From contig NZ_PYSV01000005.1 in assembly GCF_003028415.1 (NCBI RefSeq), positions 124,001-188,000 on the forward strand: DNA of 64,000 nt, in the 5' to 3' direction. This document shows positions 8,046 to 16,603 of the stretch, piece after piece. Made by a program: the position numbers and the translations under genes. Each line of letters begins with the position of its first letter. The first letter of the stretch is position 1. The notes beneath the pieces were generated by a model that saw only the letters and a list, made by a program, of their open reading frames with translations, was not told where the DNA came from and searched no databases. The DNA comes from Deinococcus arcticus (GTDB lineage: Bacteria > Deinococcota > Deinococci > Deinococcales > Deinococcaceae).

Positions 8046-8369
8046 TCATATGGCCTCCTGGGCGGACGGCGCCGCTGCCAGTAGCCCATCCAGCGCTGTG
8101 CGGGCAACCAACAGGCCCCGGGGACTGAGCGTGTAATACGTCCATTTGCTGCGTTTTTCAGCGTGCACCAGACCGGCCTCCACAAGCAGCTTCATGTGGT
8201 GACTGGTTGTGGGCTGGCTCAGGCCCAGCTGCTGCTGCACATCGCAGGTACAGACCCCCTGTCCAGTCGAGCAGCAGCCGGCATCTGCAGTGGCCAGGAA
8301 ATGCAGCGCCCGGAGGCGGTGCGCGTCTCCCAGCGCCTTGAATACAGTTGCTGTTCCATCGAAATCCAT
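8046..8369 (-). CDS. arsR: ArsR-family metal-responsive repressor
   Basis: 107 residues. Winged helix with [19 protein letters not shown] as the recognition helix. Before it, Cys 32, 33, 40 and 42 ([12 protein letters not shown]) correspond to the thiol sensor site of ArsR proteins (C-x-C-D), which bind As(III) or a similar soft metal and release DNA. The promoter TTGACA-N17-TATTTT sits only six bases before the ATG, so the mRNA should be leaderless. The DUF6428 gene lies 218 bases downstream on the same strand. Confidence 0.9.
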   Translation of the reverse strand: MDFDGTATVFKALGDAHRLRALHFLATADAGCCSTGQGVCTCDVQQQLGLSQPTTSHHMKLLVEAGLVHAEKRSKWTYYTLSPRGLLVARTALDGLLAAAPSAQEAI

Positions 8370-8375
8370 GGATGT

Positions 8376-8404
8376 AAAATAAGAGATACATAGAAGATTG
8401 TCAA
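8376..8404 (-). promoter_or_regulatory. Leaderless promoter of arsR
   Basis: On the minus strand TTGACA (8404-8399), a 17-base spacer, then TATTTT (8381-8376), with the ATG starting six bases later. Transcription would begin at or next to the start codon. Confidence 0.75.
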
Positions 8405-8560
8405 TGGGATATTGGCTGCCTGACTCTGGAGCGGCAGGTGTGGAGGACCTTACCGCTGCGGCGCTGCAGGGCCGCCGGTTGTGGCTCCTCGGCCCGTATG
8501 GCCGCAGTCGCTGCTGCCGGCATCTCCTGCCGTATCTCTGTCTCCGCGGTTCGGCAGCTC

Positions 8561-8733
8561 TGAGACGGACGGCCGTTCATGTCCGGAACATCCGGGAAGA
8601 AGGGGGATGTTCCCCGCCTTCGGCTGGGGGCGGTCCAAGGCCCGGACAGCCGTCTCTGTTCCTGCTCCGCCGCGCTGCGAGTTCCTCCAGTCGGAACCAT
8701 TACGTCATGTGTTCCGGAATTGTTCGGAACTCG
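8561..8733. mobile_element. Degenerate MITE copy F
   Basis: Follows the same order as the intact copies in reverse orientation: GACGGACGGCCGTTCATGTC, a CGGAACATCCGGGAA stem, then GTTCCTCCAGTCGGAA and TTCGGAACTCGTA. Both ends are altered and no matching 3-bp duplication remains, so it is an old, decayed insertion. Confidence 0.6.
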
Positions 8734-8834
8734 TAGCACCTCTCTGGGCTGAACCAGGGGCCCACAAAGATCAGGGTGGACCGCAGCCGCCGCCTTGCGA
8801 CAGGCCACGACCAGCCCGCGCAAAGTTCAGTGCC

Positions 8835-8879
8835 GGGCAGGGGAATGGCGGGCAGGGGAATGGCGGGCAGGGGAATGGA
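8835..8879. repeat. Three tandem copies of a 15-bp repeat
   Basis: GGGCAGGGGAATGGC occurs at 8835, 8850 and 8865 (last base A in the third). Sharp boundary with AT-rich DNA on the right. Confidence 0.9.
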
Positions 8880-9141
8880 CTGTGGAAATAATTTTCAACA
8901 TATTTAGTCCAGAGTCTGAAATTTTTGGAATAGACCGCAGAAGCGAAGCCTCCTGTCTGGAGCGAAAGTGGCTATTAGAGGTCTTTTCTGAAGACCATTC
9001 CATTTCACCTGTCTAGGGAAGGGAAATTAATTTTCATCTTTGCCATCTGTCATGGCGTATGAATAGGACGTTCCCCCAATCCAGTGGCTGGCCGGCCCCG
9101 TGTCGGCTTCCCTTCCACCGCCTTGTTCCGAAGGAGGGCCT

Positions 9142-10995
9142 ATGTTCCGATTTCCACGTATCCGTCCACAGTTGCTGTTGACTGCGCTGCTCTCGCTGGC
9201 GGCGTGTTCTCAGGGACCTGAACCGGGGTCGCCCCAGACCACCCGCTCTGCGCTGCAGGGGCAGGCGACGGGATTGACGGCGACGTTTGACAGCACGGGG
9301 GCGTGGGACACGGGCTTTACCGGCCGCATTACCCTGCGCAACCCTGGCCCCAGCGCCATCCAGGGCTGGACCCTGAAGTTCAAGTTCAATGGCACTGCCG
9401 CTGCGGGCAGTTCGGTCTGGGGCGCCGGCGGCGCCATCAGCCGGGACAGCAGCGGGCTGTACACCGTCACTCCCAACAGCTGGGGCGGGGCCACCATTCC
9501 GGCGGGCGGCAGTGTCACCATCGGCTATGACGGCAGCGGGCAGCTCAGTGGGGTGAACACCTGCACCCTGAACGGCGCCAGTTGCAGTGGCACGGTGACG
9601 CCCCCGCCCGGGGGCGACACCACGGCCCCCACGGTGAGCCTGAGTGCGAGCCCAGGTGCGGTGACCAGTGCCGGTGCAGTGAGTTTGAGTGCCAGTGCGG
9701 GCGATAACGTGGGGGTGACGAAGGTGGAGTTCTATCAGGGCTCGACCTTGCTGGGGACAGATACGACGGCGCCGTATACGGCAAGTGAGAACGTGACGAG
9801 TGCCCACAATGGCACGCGGACGTACACGGCCAGAGCGTTTGATGCGGCGGGGAACAGCACTTCCGCGTCCGCCTCGGTCACTGTCTCCATCGGCACCACG
9901 CCCCCACCACCCACGGGGAAAGCCATTTACGTGGGTTACGCCGGGACCTGGCAGACGAGCGTCAACGACCTCACGACCAGCACTGTTCCGCCCTATTACA
10001 CCGACCTGAACCTGTCGTTCGCGCGGCCAGATACGACGTATGTGAGGGGCAGCTACGCCTTCGATCAGGCGGTGGCGGGCTTCGAGTTTGCCGAAGGGGC
10101 CAGCACACCCAATGGGCAGCGCAAGTTCACAGCCGCCCAGGCCCAGACGCTGCGCAACAACATTGCCGCTCTGAAGGCGCGCGGCACCCGGGTGTGGGTG
10201 AGTGTGGGGGGCTGGTCGTACAGCCAGGGCAGCCAGTGGAGCAACTTCAGCGCCGCGCGCGTGGTGGACCTTGCGCAGGACCTGGGCGCCAGTGGCGTGG
10301 ATATTGACTGGGAATCCAGCGGCAGCACCTGCAACAAGCTGGACGCCGCGCAGTTTGCCTGCACCAAGGACGCCGAGATCAAGAACATCATCAATACCCT
10401 GGACGCCGAGATTGCCGCGCGCGGTCTGAACCTGCAGATCAGCATTGCGGGCTGGAGCACGGGGGCCTACTACGTGAAGGGCACCCCCTGGGAGGAGGGC
10501 AAGGTGCAGTGGGGCAGTCCCTTCGGGGGCACCATGTACCGCGTGGTGCGCGATCTGGGCGCCAAGATTGACCGCGTGAACCTCATGTCCTACGACGGCG
10601 GCACCTACTACGACCCGCGTGAGGGGTACGAGAGCTACCGCGCCATTTACAGCGGCCCCATTGCCATGGGTCTGGAGGTGGCTCCTGAAGGCAGCGGCGG
10701 CGCCGTGCTGAAACTGAATGCCGAACCTGGGACCGTCTACGACGCCGAGATGAATACCGGCACCAACAACGAGGCCACCCGCTATTACAACGTGGAAACC
10801 CTGGCCACCTACATGAAGAACAGGGGCCGCCCCGGCGATGGCATGATGCTGTGGCAGATCTGGAAAGAGCGTGTGTATGCCAAGCCGCCTGCCGGCGCAG
10901 CAGGCGTGAACGCCACCGGGCAGAAGGTCTGCCAGATTCTGGCCGTGACCCCCACCTGCACCGGTACTGTGCCGGACCTGCCGCCCACGCAGTAA
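9142..10995 (+). CDS. Secreted GH18 chitinase with CBM2-like and Ig-like domains
   Basis: 617 residues from the ATG behind AAGGAGG. Lipoprotein-type signal LLSLAAC. A CBM2-like carbohydrate-binding domain spans about residues 35-150 (GWTLKFKFNG, NSWGGATIPAGGS). An Ig-like domain follows at about 155-255 (DNVGVTKVEFYQGSTLLG). A GH18 barrel fills the rest: SVGGWSYSQG then GVDIDWES near residue 387, the DxxDxDxE-type catalytic motif with Glu as acid. It should hydrolyse chitin at the cell surface or outside. The Ig-like unit closely resembles those in the surface protein at 39161. A strong hairpin follows the stop. Confidence 0.92.
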   Translation: MFRFPRIRPQLLLTALLSLAACSQGPEPGSPQTTRSALQGQATGLTATFDSTGAWDTGFTGRITLRNPGPSAIQGWTLKFKFNGTAAAGSSVWGAGGAISRDSSGLYTVTPNSWGGATIPAGGSVTIGYDGSGQLSGVNTCTLNGASCSGTVTPPPGGDTTAPTVSLSASPGAVTSAGAVSLSASAGDNVGVTKVEFYQGSTLLGTDTTAPYTASENVTSAHNGTRTYTARAFDAAGNSTSASASVTVSIGTTPPPPTGKAIYVGYAGTWQTSVNDLTTSTVPPYYTDLNLSFARPDTTYVRGSYAFDQAVAGFEFAEGASTPNGQRKFTAAQAQTLRNNIAALKARGTRVWVSVGGWSYSQGSQWSNFSAARVVDLAQDLGASGVDIDWESSGSTCNKLDAAQFACTKDAEIKNIINTLDAEIAARGLNLQISIAGWSTGAYYVKGTPWEEGKVQWGSPFGGTMYRVVRDLGAKIDRVNLMSYDGGTYYDPREGYESYRAIYSGPIAMGLEVAPEGSGGAVLKLNAEPGTVYDAEMNTGTNNEATRYYNVETLATYMKNRGRPGDGMMLWQIWKERVYAKPPAGAAGVNATGQKVCQILAVTPTCTGTVPDLPPTQ

Positions 10996-11008
10996 GGCAG
11001 CAGAGAGA

Positions 11009-11044
11009 AGAGGCGCCCCAAGATCGTATGCCTGGGGCGCCTCT
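11009..11044 (+). terminator. Hairpin after the chitinase gene
   Basis: AGAGGCGCCCCA (11009-11020) pairs perfectly with TGGGGCGCCTCT (11033-11044). Twelve-base-pair stem, no long T-run. It lies between convergent genes. Confidence 0.7.
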
Positions 11045-11089
11045 CAATGGCCTGGACTCATGGTCTGGAGAAGGGGCGATTACCGCCAA

Positions 11090-11269
11090 CTACTTGTCAT
11101 TGCCCCCACGCTGGCCGCCGCCACTTTCACTGCCATTGCGGCGGCCGTCGCCGTTCTTCTCGTCAGCGCTGGACTGGCCGTTGCCGGGGTCGCGCTGTCC
11201 GCCGGGTTTGGGGTCGTTGTCACGGTCGTGCTTGTGGTTGGGGTCGTTCTTTTTCTCGGCCTGCGTCAT
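11090..11269 (-). CDS. Small hydrophilic, probably disordered protein (59 aa)
   Basis: ATG at 11269 with AGGAGG four bases upstream. The protein (MTQAEKKNDPNHKHDRDNDP...) is made almost wholly of Asp, Asn, Gly, Lys, Arg, Gln and Ser, with no hydrophobic core, like hydrophilin or desiccation-protection proteins. That role is inferred from composition only. It follows the phosphoribosyltransferase gene on the same strand by 58 bases and may share its transcript. Confidence 0.65.
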   Translation of the reverse strand: MTQAEKKNDPNHKHDRDNDPKPGGQRDPGNGQSSADEKNGDGRRNGSESGGGQRGGNDK

Positions 11270-11327
11270 AGAGCCTCCTGAAGGTGGGAACCCCGGCGAG
11301 GGTGCCGAGGTGCGGAAGGGTGCGGGC

Positions 11328-11993
11328 TCAGGGCCCAGCCAGCAGGGCCAGCACCTCGTCGTCGGTCGTCTGCGTGAAATCGCCGTAGAACTGGCCCACA
11401 GCCTGAAAGTGGGGCGGCGTGTGCAGGCACACCACCTCGTCGGCCTCGGCGCGCAGGTCGGCACAGGTCTCGGGTGGGGCCACCGGCACCGCCACCACGA
11501 TCCGCTCCGCGCCCAGGAACCGCCCGGCCTGCACCGCCGCGCGCATGGTGGCGCCTGTGGCCAGGCCGTCGTCCACCAGCAGGGCCGTGTGGCCCGTGAG
11601 GTTCAGGGGACTCCGGCCAGCGCGGTACAGGGCCTCGCGGCGGGCCAGTTCCTGTGCCTCGCGGGCCTGCACCTGCGCCAGCGCGCCGACCGAGACACTC
11701 AGGCGGGCCATCAGCGCCTCGTTCAGCCACTTCACCCCTCCGGAGGCCAGCGCGCCCATCGCCACTTCCGGGGCCGTGGGCAGCCCCAATTTGCGCACCA
11801 GAACTACGTCCAGTGGTGCCTGCAGCGCCTGCGCCACCTCAGCCGCCACCGGCACGCCACCCCGCGGTAGGGCCAGGACCACGGCGCTGGGCCAGGGGCC
11901 ACGGGCCGCCAGAACTGCGCCCAGCAGCTGCCCAGCTTCTGTCCGGTCCTGAAAAACCTTGGGGAGGTGAGGCCACGAGAGGCTGGTGGTCAC
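11328..11993 (-). CDS. Phosphoribosyltransferase family protein
   Basis: 221 residues. LLVDDGLATGATM (around 137-149) is the PRPP-binding loop of type I phosphoribosyltransferases, and VVLALPRGGVPVAAEVA is the conserved early strand. This stand-alone group is often annotated as a predicted phosphoribosyltransferase with an unknown base substrate. Such genes frequently sit in stress-response neighbourhoods. Followed on the same strand by the small hydrophilic protein. Confidence 0.85.
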   Translation of the reverse strand: MTTSLSWPHLPKVFQDRTEAGQLLGAVLAARGPWPSAVVLALPRGGVPVAAEVAQALQAPLDVVLVRKLGLPTAPEVAMGALASGGVKWLNEALMARLSVSVGALAQVQAREAQELARREALYRAGRSPLNLTGHTALLVDDGLATGATMRAAVQAGRFLGAERIVVAVPVAPPETCADLRAEADEVVCLHTPPHFQAVGQFYGDFTQTTDDEVLALLAGP

Positions 11994-12519
11994 AGAATCT
12001 CCTCTGCGGCAAAGCGCGCGGGCGGCGGCTTCCCACCTGACCAGTGAACGCCCTGGCCCTGGCGATCACATGACAGCCGGCTTAAAGCGGGTTCGGAATT
12101 GACCACTGCCTGTGCAGGAGCGTTGCGATGACCCACCGCCAAGGTGCCCTGGCACCCACATCACGCCCTTGAGCCGACCCTCAGGGCCTCATGCACCGCG
12201 CCGCCCGGTCGGTGGGGCAGCAGGGCGGACGACGACCGCACCAGGGTCGCCACAGACAGCGGGCCTCTCGCTCCCTCGGTCCGCCACCTTGCGGGTGCTG
12301 GTGGCGCGGTGCCGAGCCCAGTCGCTGGGTTCGGCGCGCCTTGGGCCACGAGGCCGCCACTGTGCAAGGAAGCGAACTGGAAGCCCCCCGACCTTCCAGC
12401 GCTCCGCCACTTGGCCCTCGGGCACCGCTGGCCGTCCGAACGGGGGTTCGTTCAGCAGTCAGGCCCGCGAGCGCAGGCGGCTGAACACTGCCTCTGGAGC
12501 CGTCCGCTTCTGCTGCACC
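11994..12519. other. Intergenic region, nothing recognised
   Basis: About 525 bases between the phosphoribosyltransferase start and the UvrA2 stop. GC-rich, no frame with a plausible ribosome site or family match, and no copy of either dispersed repeat. Confidence 0.5.
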
Positions 12520-15054
12520 TCAGGTGGGGTGGCCGCTGGCGCCACCCTGGGCCTGAAGCGCGCGGGCAAGGTAAGGCGCCGTGCGGCTCTCCGCCACCAG
12601 CGCCACCTCCTGCGGGGTGCCCTGGGCCACGATCTGCCCTCCCTGGTCCCCAGCACCCGGCCCGATGTCAATCACCCAGTCGCTGGCGGTCACAAGCTGC
12701 ATGTCGTGCTCCACGGCAATCACCGTGTGACCCGCCTCGATCAGCCGGAACAGCTGGCGGCGCAGCCGCTCCACATCGGCGGGGTGCAGGCCGGTGGTGG
12801 GTTCGTCCAGCACGTACACCGTGTGGCCGCGCCCGGCACGCTGCAGTTCGGTGGCCAGTTTGATGCGCTGCGCCTCTCCGCCGGAGAGTTCGGTGGCGGG
12901 CTGCCCCAGGCGCAGGTACCCCAGCCCCACTTCCCGCAGGGTGTCCAGCGCGCGGAACACGGCCGCGTCCTCCTGAAAAAAGGTCCAGGCGGCGTCCACA
13001 GTCAGGTTCAGCACCTGGGCAATGGTCTTGCCCCGGTACTCTACTTCCAGTGTCTGGGCGTTGTAGCGGGCGCCGTGACACACCGGGCAGGGGGCGTACA
13101 CGCTGGGCAGGAACAGCAATTCAACCGTCACCCAGCCTTCGCCCTGACAGTGTTCGCAGCGGCCTCCTTTCACGTTGAACGAGAAGCGCCCGGCGCTGTA
13201 GCGGCGCTGCCGGGCCAGGGGTGTCTGGGCGAACAGCTTGCGCACGTCGTCGAACAGGCCGGTGTACGTGGCCAGGTTACTGCGCGGCGTGCGCCCAATA
13301 GGCCGCTGATCCACCCGCACCAGCCGCGACAGGGTGTGCACGTCGCCGCCCAGCTGCGCGGTCACGGCGGCTGGGGTCTGCAGATTCTCCTCGTCTTCGG
13401 CGGGTGGGCTCTGGCCCAGCTGGGCAGCCAGGGTGTCCACCAGCACCTGACTCACCAGGGTGGACTTCCCAGAGCCGGACACGCCGGTGACGCTGGTCAG
13501 CACACCCAGCGGAAAGCGCACCTGCAGGTCGCGCAGATTGTGCCGCGTCACGCCGCTCAGCTCTATCCAGCCCAATGGCACGCGGGCTGGCCGGGCAACG
13601 CGCTGAGGCCCAGCGAAGAGGTAGCGCGCTGTCTGGGAGGCCGCCACCGCCTGCAGGCCGCTGGGCGGGCCACTGTACAGAATCTCGCCGCCCTGTTCCC
13701 CTGCGCCGGGGCCCACGTCCACCAGCCAGTCGGCGCGGCGCACCACGTCCAGATCATGCTCCACCACGAACAGTGAGTTGCCGGCGGCCTTCAGGCGGTC
13801 CAGGGCGCCCAGCAGCGCCTCGGTGTCGGCGGGGTGCAGGCCGGCGGAAGGTTCATCCAGGACGTACACCACGCCGAACAGGTGCGAATACAGCTGCGTG
13901 GCCAGCCGCAGGCGCTGCAACTCGCCGGGCGACAGGGTGGGGGTGGAGCGGTCCAGCCCCAGGTAGCCCAGCCCCAGGTCCAGCAGCACCTCCAGGCGGG
14001 CGCACAGGTCGGCGGCCATCCGCTCCTGCGCGGCGGCCTGCTCCGGACGGGTGGCCTGCAGCTGGGCGTGGCCCCGTTCCTCCCCGTTGGCAAATGGGCG
14101 CAGCAGTGTTGAAAGCGCCTGAAGCGGCAGCCGCGAAAACTCGGTGATGTCGTGCCCGGCAAACCGCACCGCCAGGGCTTCGGGGCGCAGGCGCTTGCCC
14201 TGACACACCGGGCACGGCGCCGACACCATATACGCCTGCACCCGCCGTTTCATGGCGGCACTCTCACTGTTGGCAAACGTGTGCAGTACGTGCCGGCGCG
14301 CACTGCTGAAGGTGCCCATGTACCCGGGGGTCAGTTTGCGCTTCACCGCCCGGCGGGTGTCTTCCGGCGTGAAGCCTGGATACACCGGCACCACTGGCTG
14401 CTCCTCGGTGAACAGAATCCAGTCGCGGGTGTCCTGCGGCAGATCGCGCCACGGCACGTCCACATTGGTGCCCAGGCTGACCAGAATGTCGCGCTGGTTC
14501 TGCCCGCCCCAGGCCTGCGGCCACGCTGCCACGGCCCGCTCCCGGATGGTGAGCGAGGGGTCCGGCACCATGGACGCTTCTGTGACCTCGTACACCTGTC
14601 CCAGACCGTGACAGTGGGCACAGGCCCCTTCCGGGGTGTTGGGCGAAAAGCCCTCGGCGTAAATGATGCCCTGCCCTTCGGGGTAGTCGCCGGCCCGGGA
14701 ATACAGCATGCGCACCAGATTGGACAGGGTGGTCACGCTGCCCACCGAGGAGCGGCTGGTGGGCGCGCCGCGCTGCTGCTGCAGGGCCACGGCAGGCGGC
14801 AGGCCGTCAATGGCGTCGACATCCGGCGCGCCCACCTGGTGAAACAGTCGCCGGGCGTAGGGCGAGACCGATTCGAGGTAGCGCCGCTGCGCCTCGGCGT
14901 ACAGCGTGCCAAACGCCAGCGACGACTTGCCAGAGCCCGAGACCCCGGTAAACACCACCAGGGCGTCTCTGGGCAGCTGCAGGGACACGTCCTTGAGGTT
15001 GTGTTCCCGCGCGCCGCGCACCTGCACGAAGCCAAGGGGTTCGGGAAGCGTCAT
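12520..15054 (-). CDS. uvrA2: UvrA2: class II excinuclease ABC subunit A-like ATPase
   Basis: 844 residues, about 100 shorter than UvrA. Two ABC ATPase modules: Walker A GVSGSGKSS at 37-45 and GVSGSGKST in the second half, and signatures LSPGELQRLRLA and LSGGEAQRIKLA (the first has Pro in place of the first Gly). Zinc-type CxxC pairs occur (CAHCHG, CPVCQG, CEHCQG, CPVCHG). The short length and the quick run from the first Walker A to the zinc module fit loss of the UvrB-binding domain, as in Deinococcus UvrA2. Proposed roles are damage binding or tolerance to DNA-damaging drugs, possibly as an exporter-like or accessory repair protein. Confidence 0.9.
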   Translation of the reverse strand: MTLPEPLGFVQVRGAREHNLKDVSLQLPRDALVVFTGVSGSGKSSLAFGTLYAEAQRRYLESVSPYARRLFHQVGAPDVDAIDGLPPAVALQQQRGAPTSRSSVGSVTTLSNLVRMLYSRAGDYPEGQGIIYAEGFSPNTPEGACAHCHGLGQVYEVTEASMVPDPSLTIRERAVAAWPQAWGGQNQRDILVSLGTNVDVPWRDLPQDTRDWILFTEEQPVVPVYPGFTPEDTRRAVKRKLTPGYMGTFSSARRHVLHTFANSESAAMKRRVQAYMVSAPCPVCQGKRLRPEALAVRFAGHDITEFSRLPLQALSTLLRPFANGEERGHAQLQATRPEQAAAQERMAADLCARLEVLLDLGLGYLGLDRSTPTLSPGELQRLRLATQLYSHLFGVVYVLDEPSAGLHPADTEALLGALDRLKAAGNSLFVVEHDLDVVRRADWLVDVGPGAGEQGGEILYSGPPSGLQAVAASQTARYLFAGPQRVARPARVPLGWIELSGVTRHNLRDLQVRFPLGVLTSVTGVSGSGKSTLVSQVLVDTLAAQLGQSPPAEDEENLQTPAAVTAQLGGDVHTLSRLVRVDQRPIGRTPRSNLATYTGLFDDVRKLFAQTPLARQRRYSAGRFSFNVKGGRCEHCQGEGWVTVELLFLPSVYAPCPVCHGARYNAQTLEVEYRGKTIAQVLNLTVDAAWTFFQEDAAVFRALDTLREVGLGYLRLGQPATELSGGEAQRIKLATELQRAGRGHTVYVLDEPTTGLHPADVERLRRQLFRLIEAGHTVIAVEHDMQLVTASDWVIDIGPGAGDQGGQIVAQGTPQEVALVAESRTAPYLARALQAQGGASGHPT

Positions 15055-15182
15055 CGCCCCGCAGTATGTGGGGCCCGCCCACCCGGGCGCCGGGACTCAC
15101 AAGGTTGACTGAATGCGGGCCTCTGGCCGCGCCTAAGGGCTTGCTCAAGGGGCCGGGGTCCCGCGTGCGGTCTAATGGCGGG

Positions 15183-16310
15183 ATGTCAGACCACCCACTG
15201 TCTCTGGCCCCGGACCGGGAGCGCAGTGAGCCCCCTGTGATTGCCCATCTGCGCCAGTTGGTTCGCCTGACCGGGCCCAGCGGCAGCGAAGGAGACGTGG
15301 TGCGCGCGGTGTACCGCGCGGCCTCCGCCCTGGCCGACGAGGTGCGCGTGGACGCCTTTGGCAATGTGATTGCCGTGCGCCGCGCCGCCGCCGAAGGCGC
15401 CCGGCGCCTGCTGCTGGCCGCCCACATGGACGAGGTGGGTTTCCGGGTGCGGCAGATTACCCCGGGCGGCTTTTTGCGGCTGGACAAGGTGGGCGGCACC
15501 GATGACCGCATTCTGCCGGCCCAGCGCGTGTGGGTGCGCACCCAGCAGTCACGGCTGCTGGGCGTGATTGGCACCAAGAGCGCCCACCTGCTTACCGACG
15601 CCGACCGCCAGCGCGTGGTGCCGCACCCCGAGCTGTACGTGGACATCGGCGCGCGCAGTGCGGACGAGGCGGTGGGCATGGGCGTGCAACTGGGCGACCC
15701 GGTGGGCTTTGTGGGCATCCTGACCGAACTGGGGGTGAACACCGGGCGCTACACCGCGCACGCGGTGGATGACCGCGCCGGGTGCGCCGTGCTGCTGGCG
15801 CTGCTTGAGCACTATCAGGACACGCCGCCCCCCGTGACCGTGATTTTTGCGTTCACTGTGCAGGAAGAGGTAGGCCTGCGCGGGGCCCAGGCGGTGGCCC
15901 AGGCCCACGTTGCCGACGCGGCCCTGGCCCTGGACATGACGGCCGCCGACGACACCCCGGAGTTTGGTGCCTGTCACCTGGGGCTGGGCAGCGGTCCAGC
16001 AGTCAAGGTCATGGACTTTTCCGCGCTGGCCCACCCGGCCATCCGGCGGGGGCTGATCGCCGCCGCCGATGCCAGCGGTGTGCCCATTCAGCACGAACTG
16101 CTGCGCGGCATCGGGACTGATGCGGGCGCGCTGCAGTACAGCGGCCACGGGATTCCTGCCGGTACCGTGTCCGTGGCCAACCGCTACACCCACAGCCCCG
16201 TAGAGGTGGTGGATGAACGCGACCTTGTCGGCGCCCTGCATCTGCTGGACACCTTTATTCAGCGTCTGCCCGGCCTGGACCTGCGCTTTGTGGCGTTGGA
16301 CGAGGGCTGA
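15183..16310 (+). CDS. M42 family metallo-aminopeptidase/glutamyl aminopeptidase-like
   Basis: 375 residues. The start is placed at MSDHPLS because homology begins soon after. Family motifs: LTGPSGSEGDV, LLLAAHMDEVGFRV (first metal His), AVDDRAGCAVLL (bridging Asp), QEEVGLRGAQA (catalytic Glu pair) and a late NRYTHSPVEVV (metal His). M42 enzymes are di-metal, usually dodecameric cytoplasmic peptidases that trim peptides from the N-terminus. Divergent from UvrA2 with a 128-bp shared upstream region. Confidence 0.9.
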   Translation: MSDHPLSLAPDRERSEPPVIAHLRQLVRLTGPSGSEGDVVRAVYRAASALADEVRVDAFGNVIAVRRAAAEGARRLLLAAHMDEVGFRVRQITPGGFLRLDKVGGTDDRILPAQRVWVRTQQSRLLGVIGTKSAHLLTDADRQRVVPHPELYVDIGARSADEAVGMGVQLGDPVGFVGILTELGVNTGRYTAHAVDDRAGCAVLLALLEHYQDTPPPVTVIFAFTVQEEVGLRGAQAVAQAHVADAALALDMTAADDTPEFGACHLGLGSGPAVKVMDFSALAHPAIRRGLIAAADASGVPIQHELLRGIGTDAGALQYSGHGIPAGTVSVANRYTHSPVEVVDERDLVGALHLLDTFIQRLPGLDLRFVALDEG

Positions 16311-16556
16311 GCCCCGGAGGGCGGCTGCAGCGAAAAAGCAAGTCGTTGCAGAGAATAGCGGCGCGGGCGACATTGAAGGGCGGTGGGCCCGGGCGTCGCG
16401 CTGGGTTGTGGGCTGATTCAAAGGGGAATAGGCCGCTGCCACCCAGCGGCCGATCCCGCCGGTTCCAAGCCCCGCCCGTGCGAAATGGCGCGAGCAGGCC
16501 CTGTGCGTTCTGTGCCCGGTTGCCCAGGTCCGCTGTCAGACGGGTCCAGACACAGC

Positions 16557-16587
16557 GGCGCCCAGCCAGGCTCAACCGGCTGGGCGC
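16557..16587 (-). terminator. Hairpin downstream of the DUF945 gene
   Basis: GCGCCCAGCC and GGCTGGGCGC pair around a ten-base loop just past the DUF945 stop. It may also end the convergent M42 transcript. The rest of the 290-bp gap shows no gene. Confidence 0.55.
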
Positions 16588-16603
16588 GCCTTGGGAAGAG
16601 CGC

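Larger units (their letters stand above)
8405..9141. other. Long gene-poor stretch between arsR and the chitinase
   Basis: Holds a degenerate MITE, three tandem 15-bp repeats and an AT-rich patch (about 8885-9060) that is probably the chitinase promoter and regulatory region. I see no gene with a ribosome site or a family match. Confidence 0.5.

Noticed and set aside
12161..12440. A small gene in the gap before UvrA2
   Set aside because: Frames on both strands are compositionally biased, overlap each other and lack ribosome sites or known motifs.
12520..15054. Ordinary UvrA as the label for this gene
   Set aside because: At 844 residues it is about 100 short of UvrA, and the region after the first Walker A is too short for a UvrB-binding domain; UvrA2 fits better.
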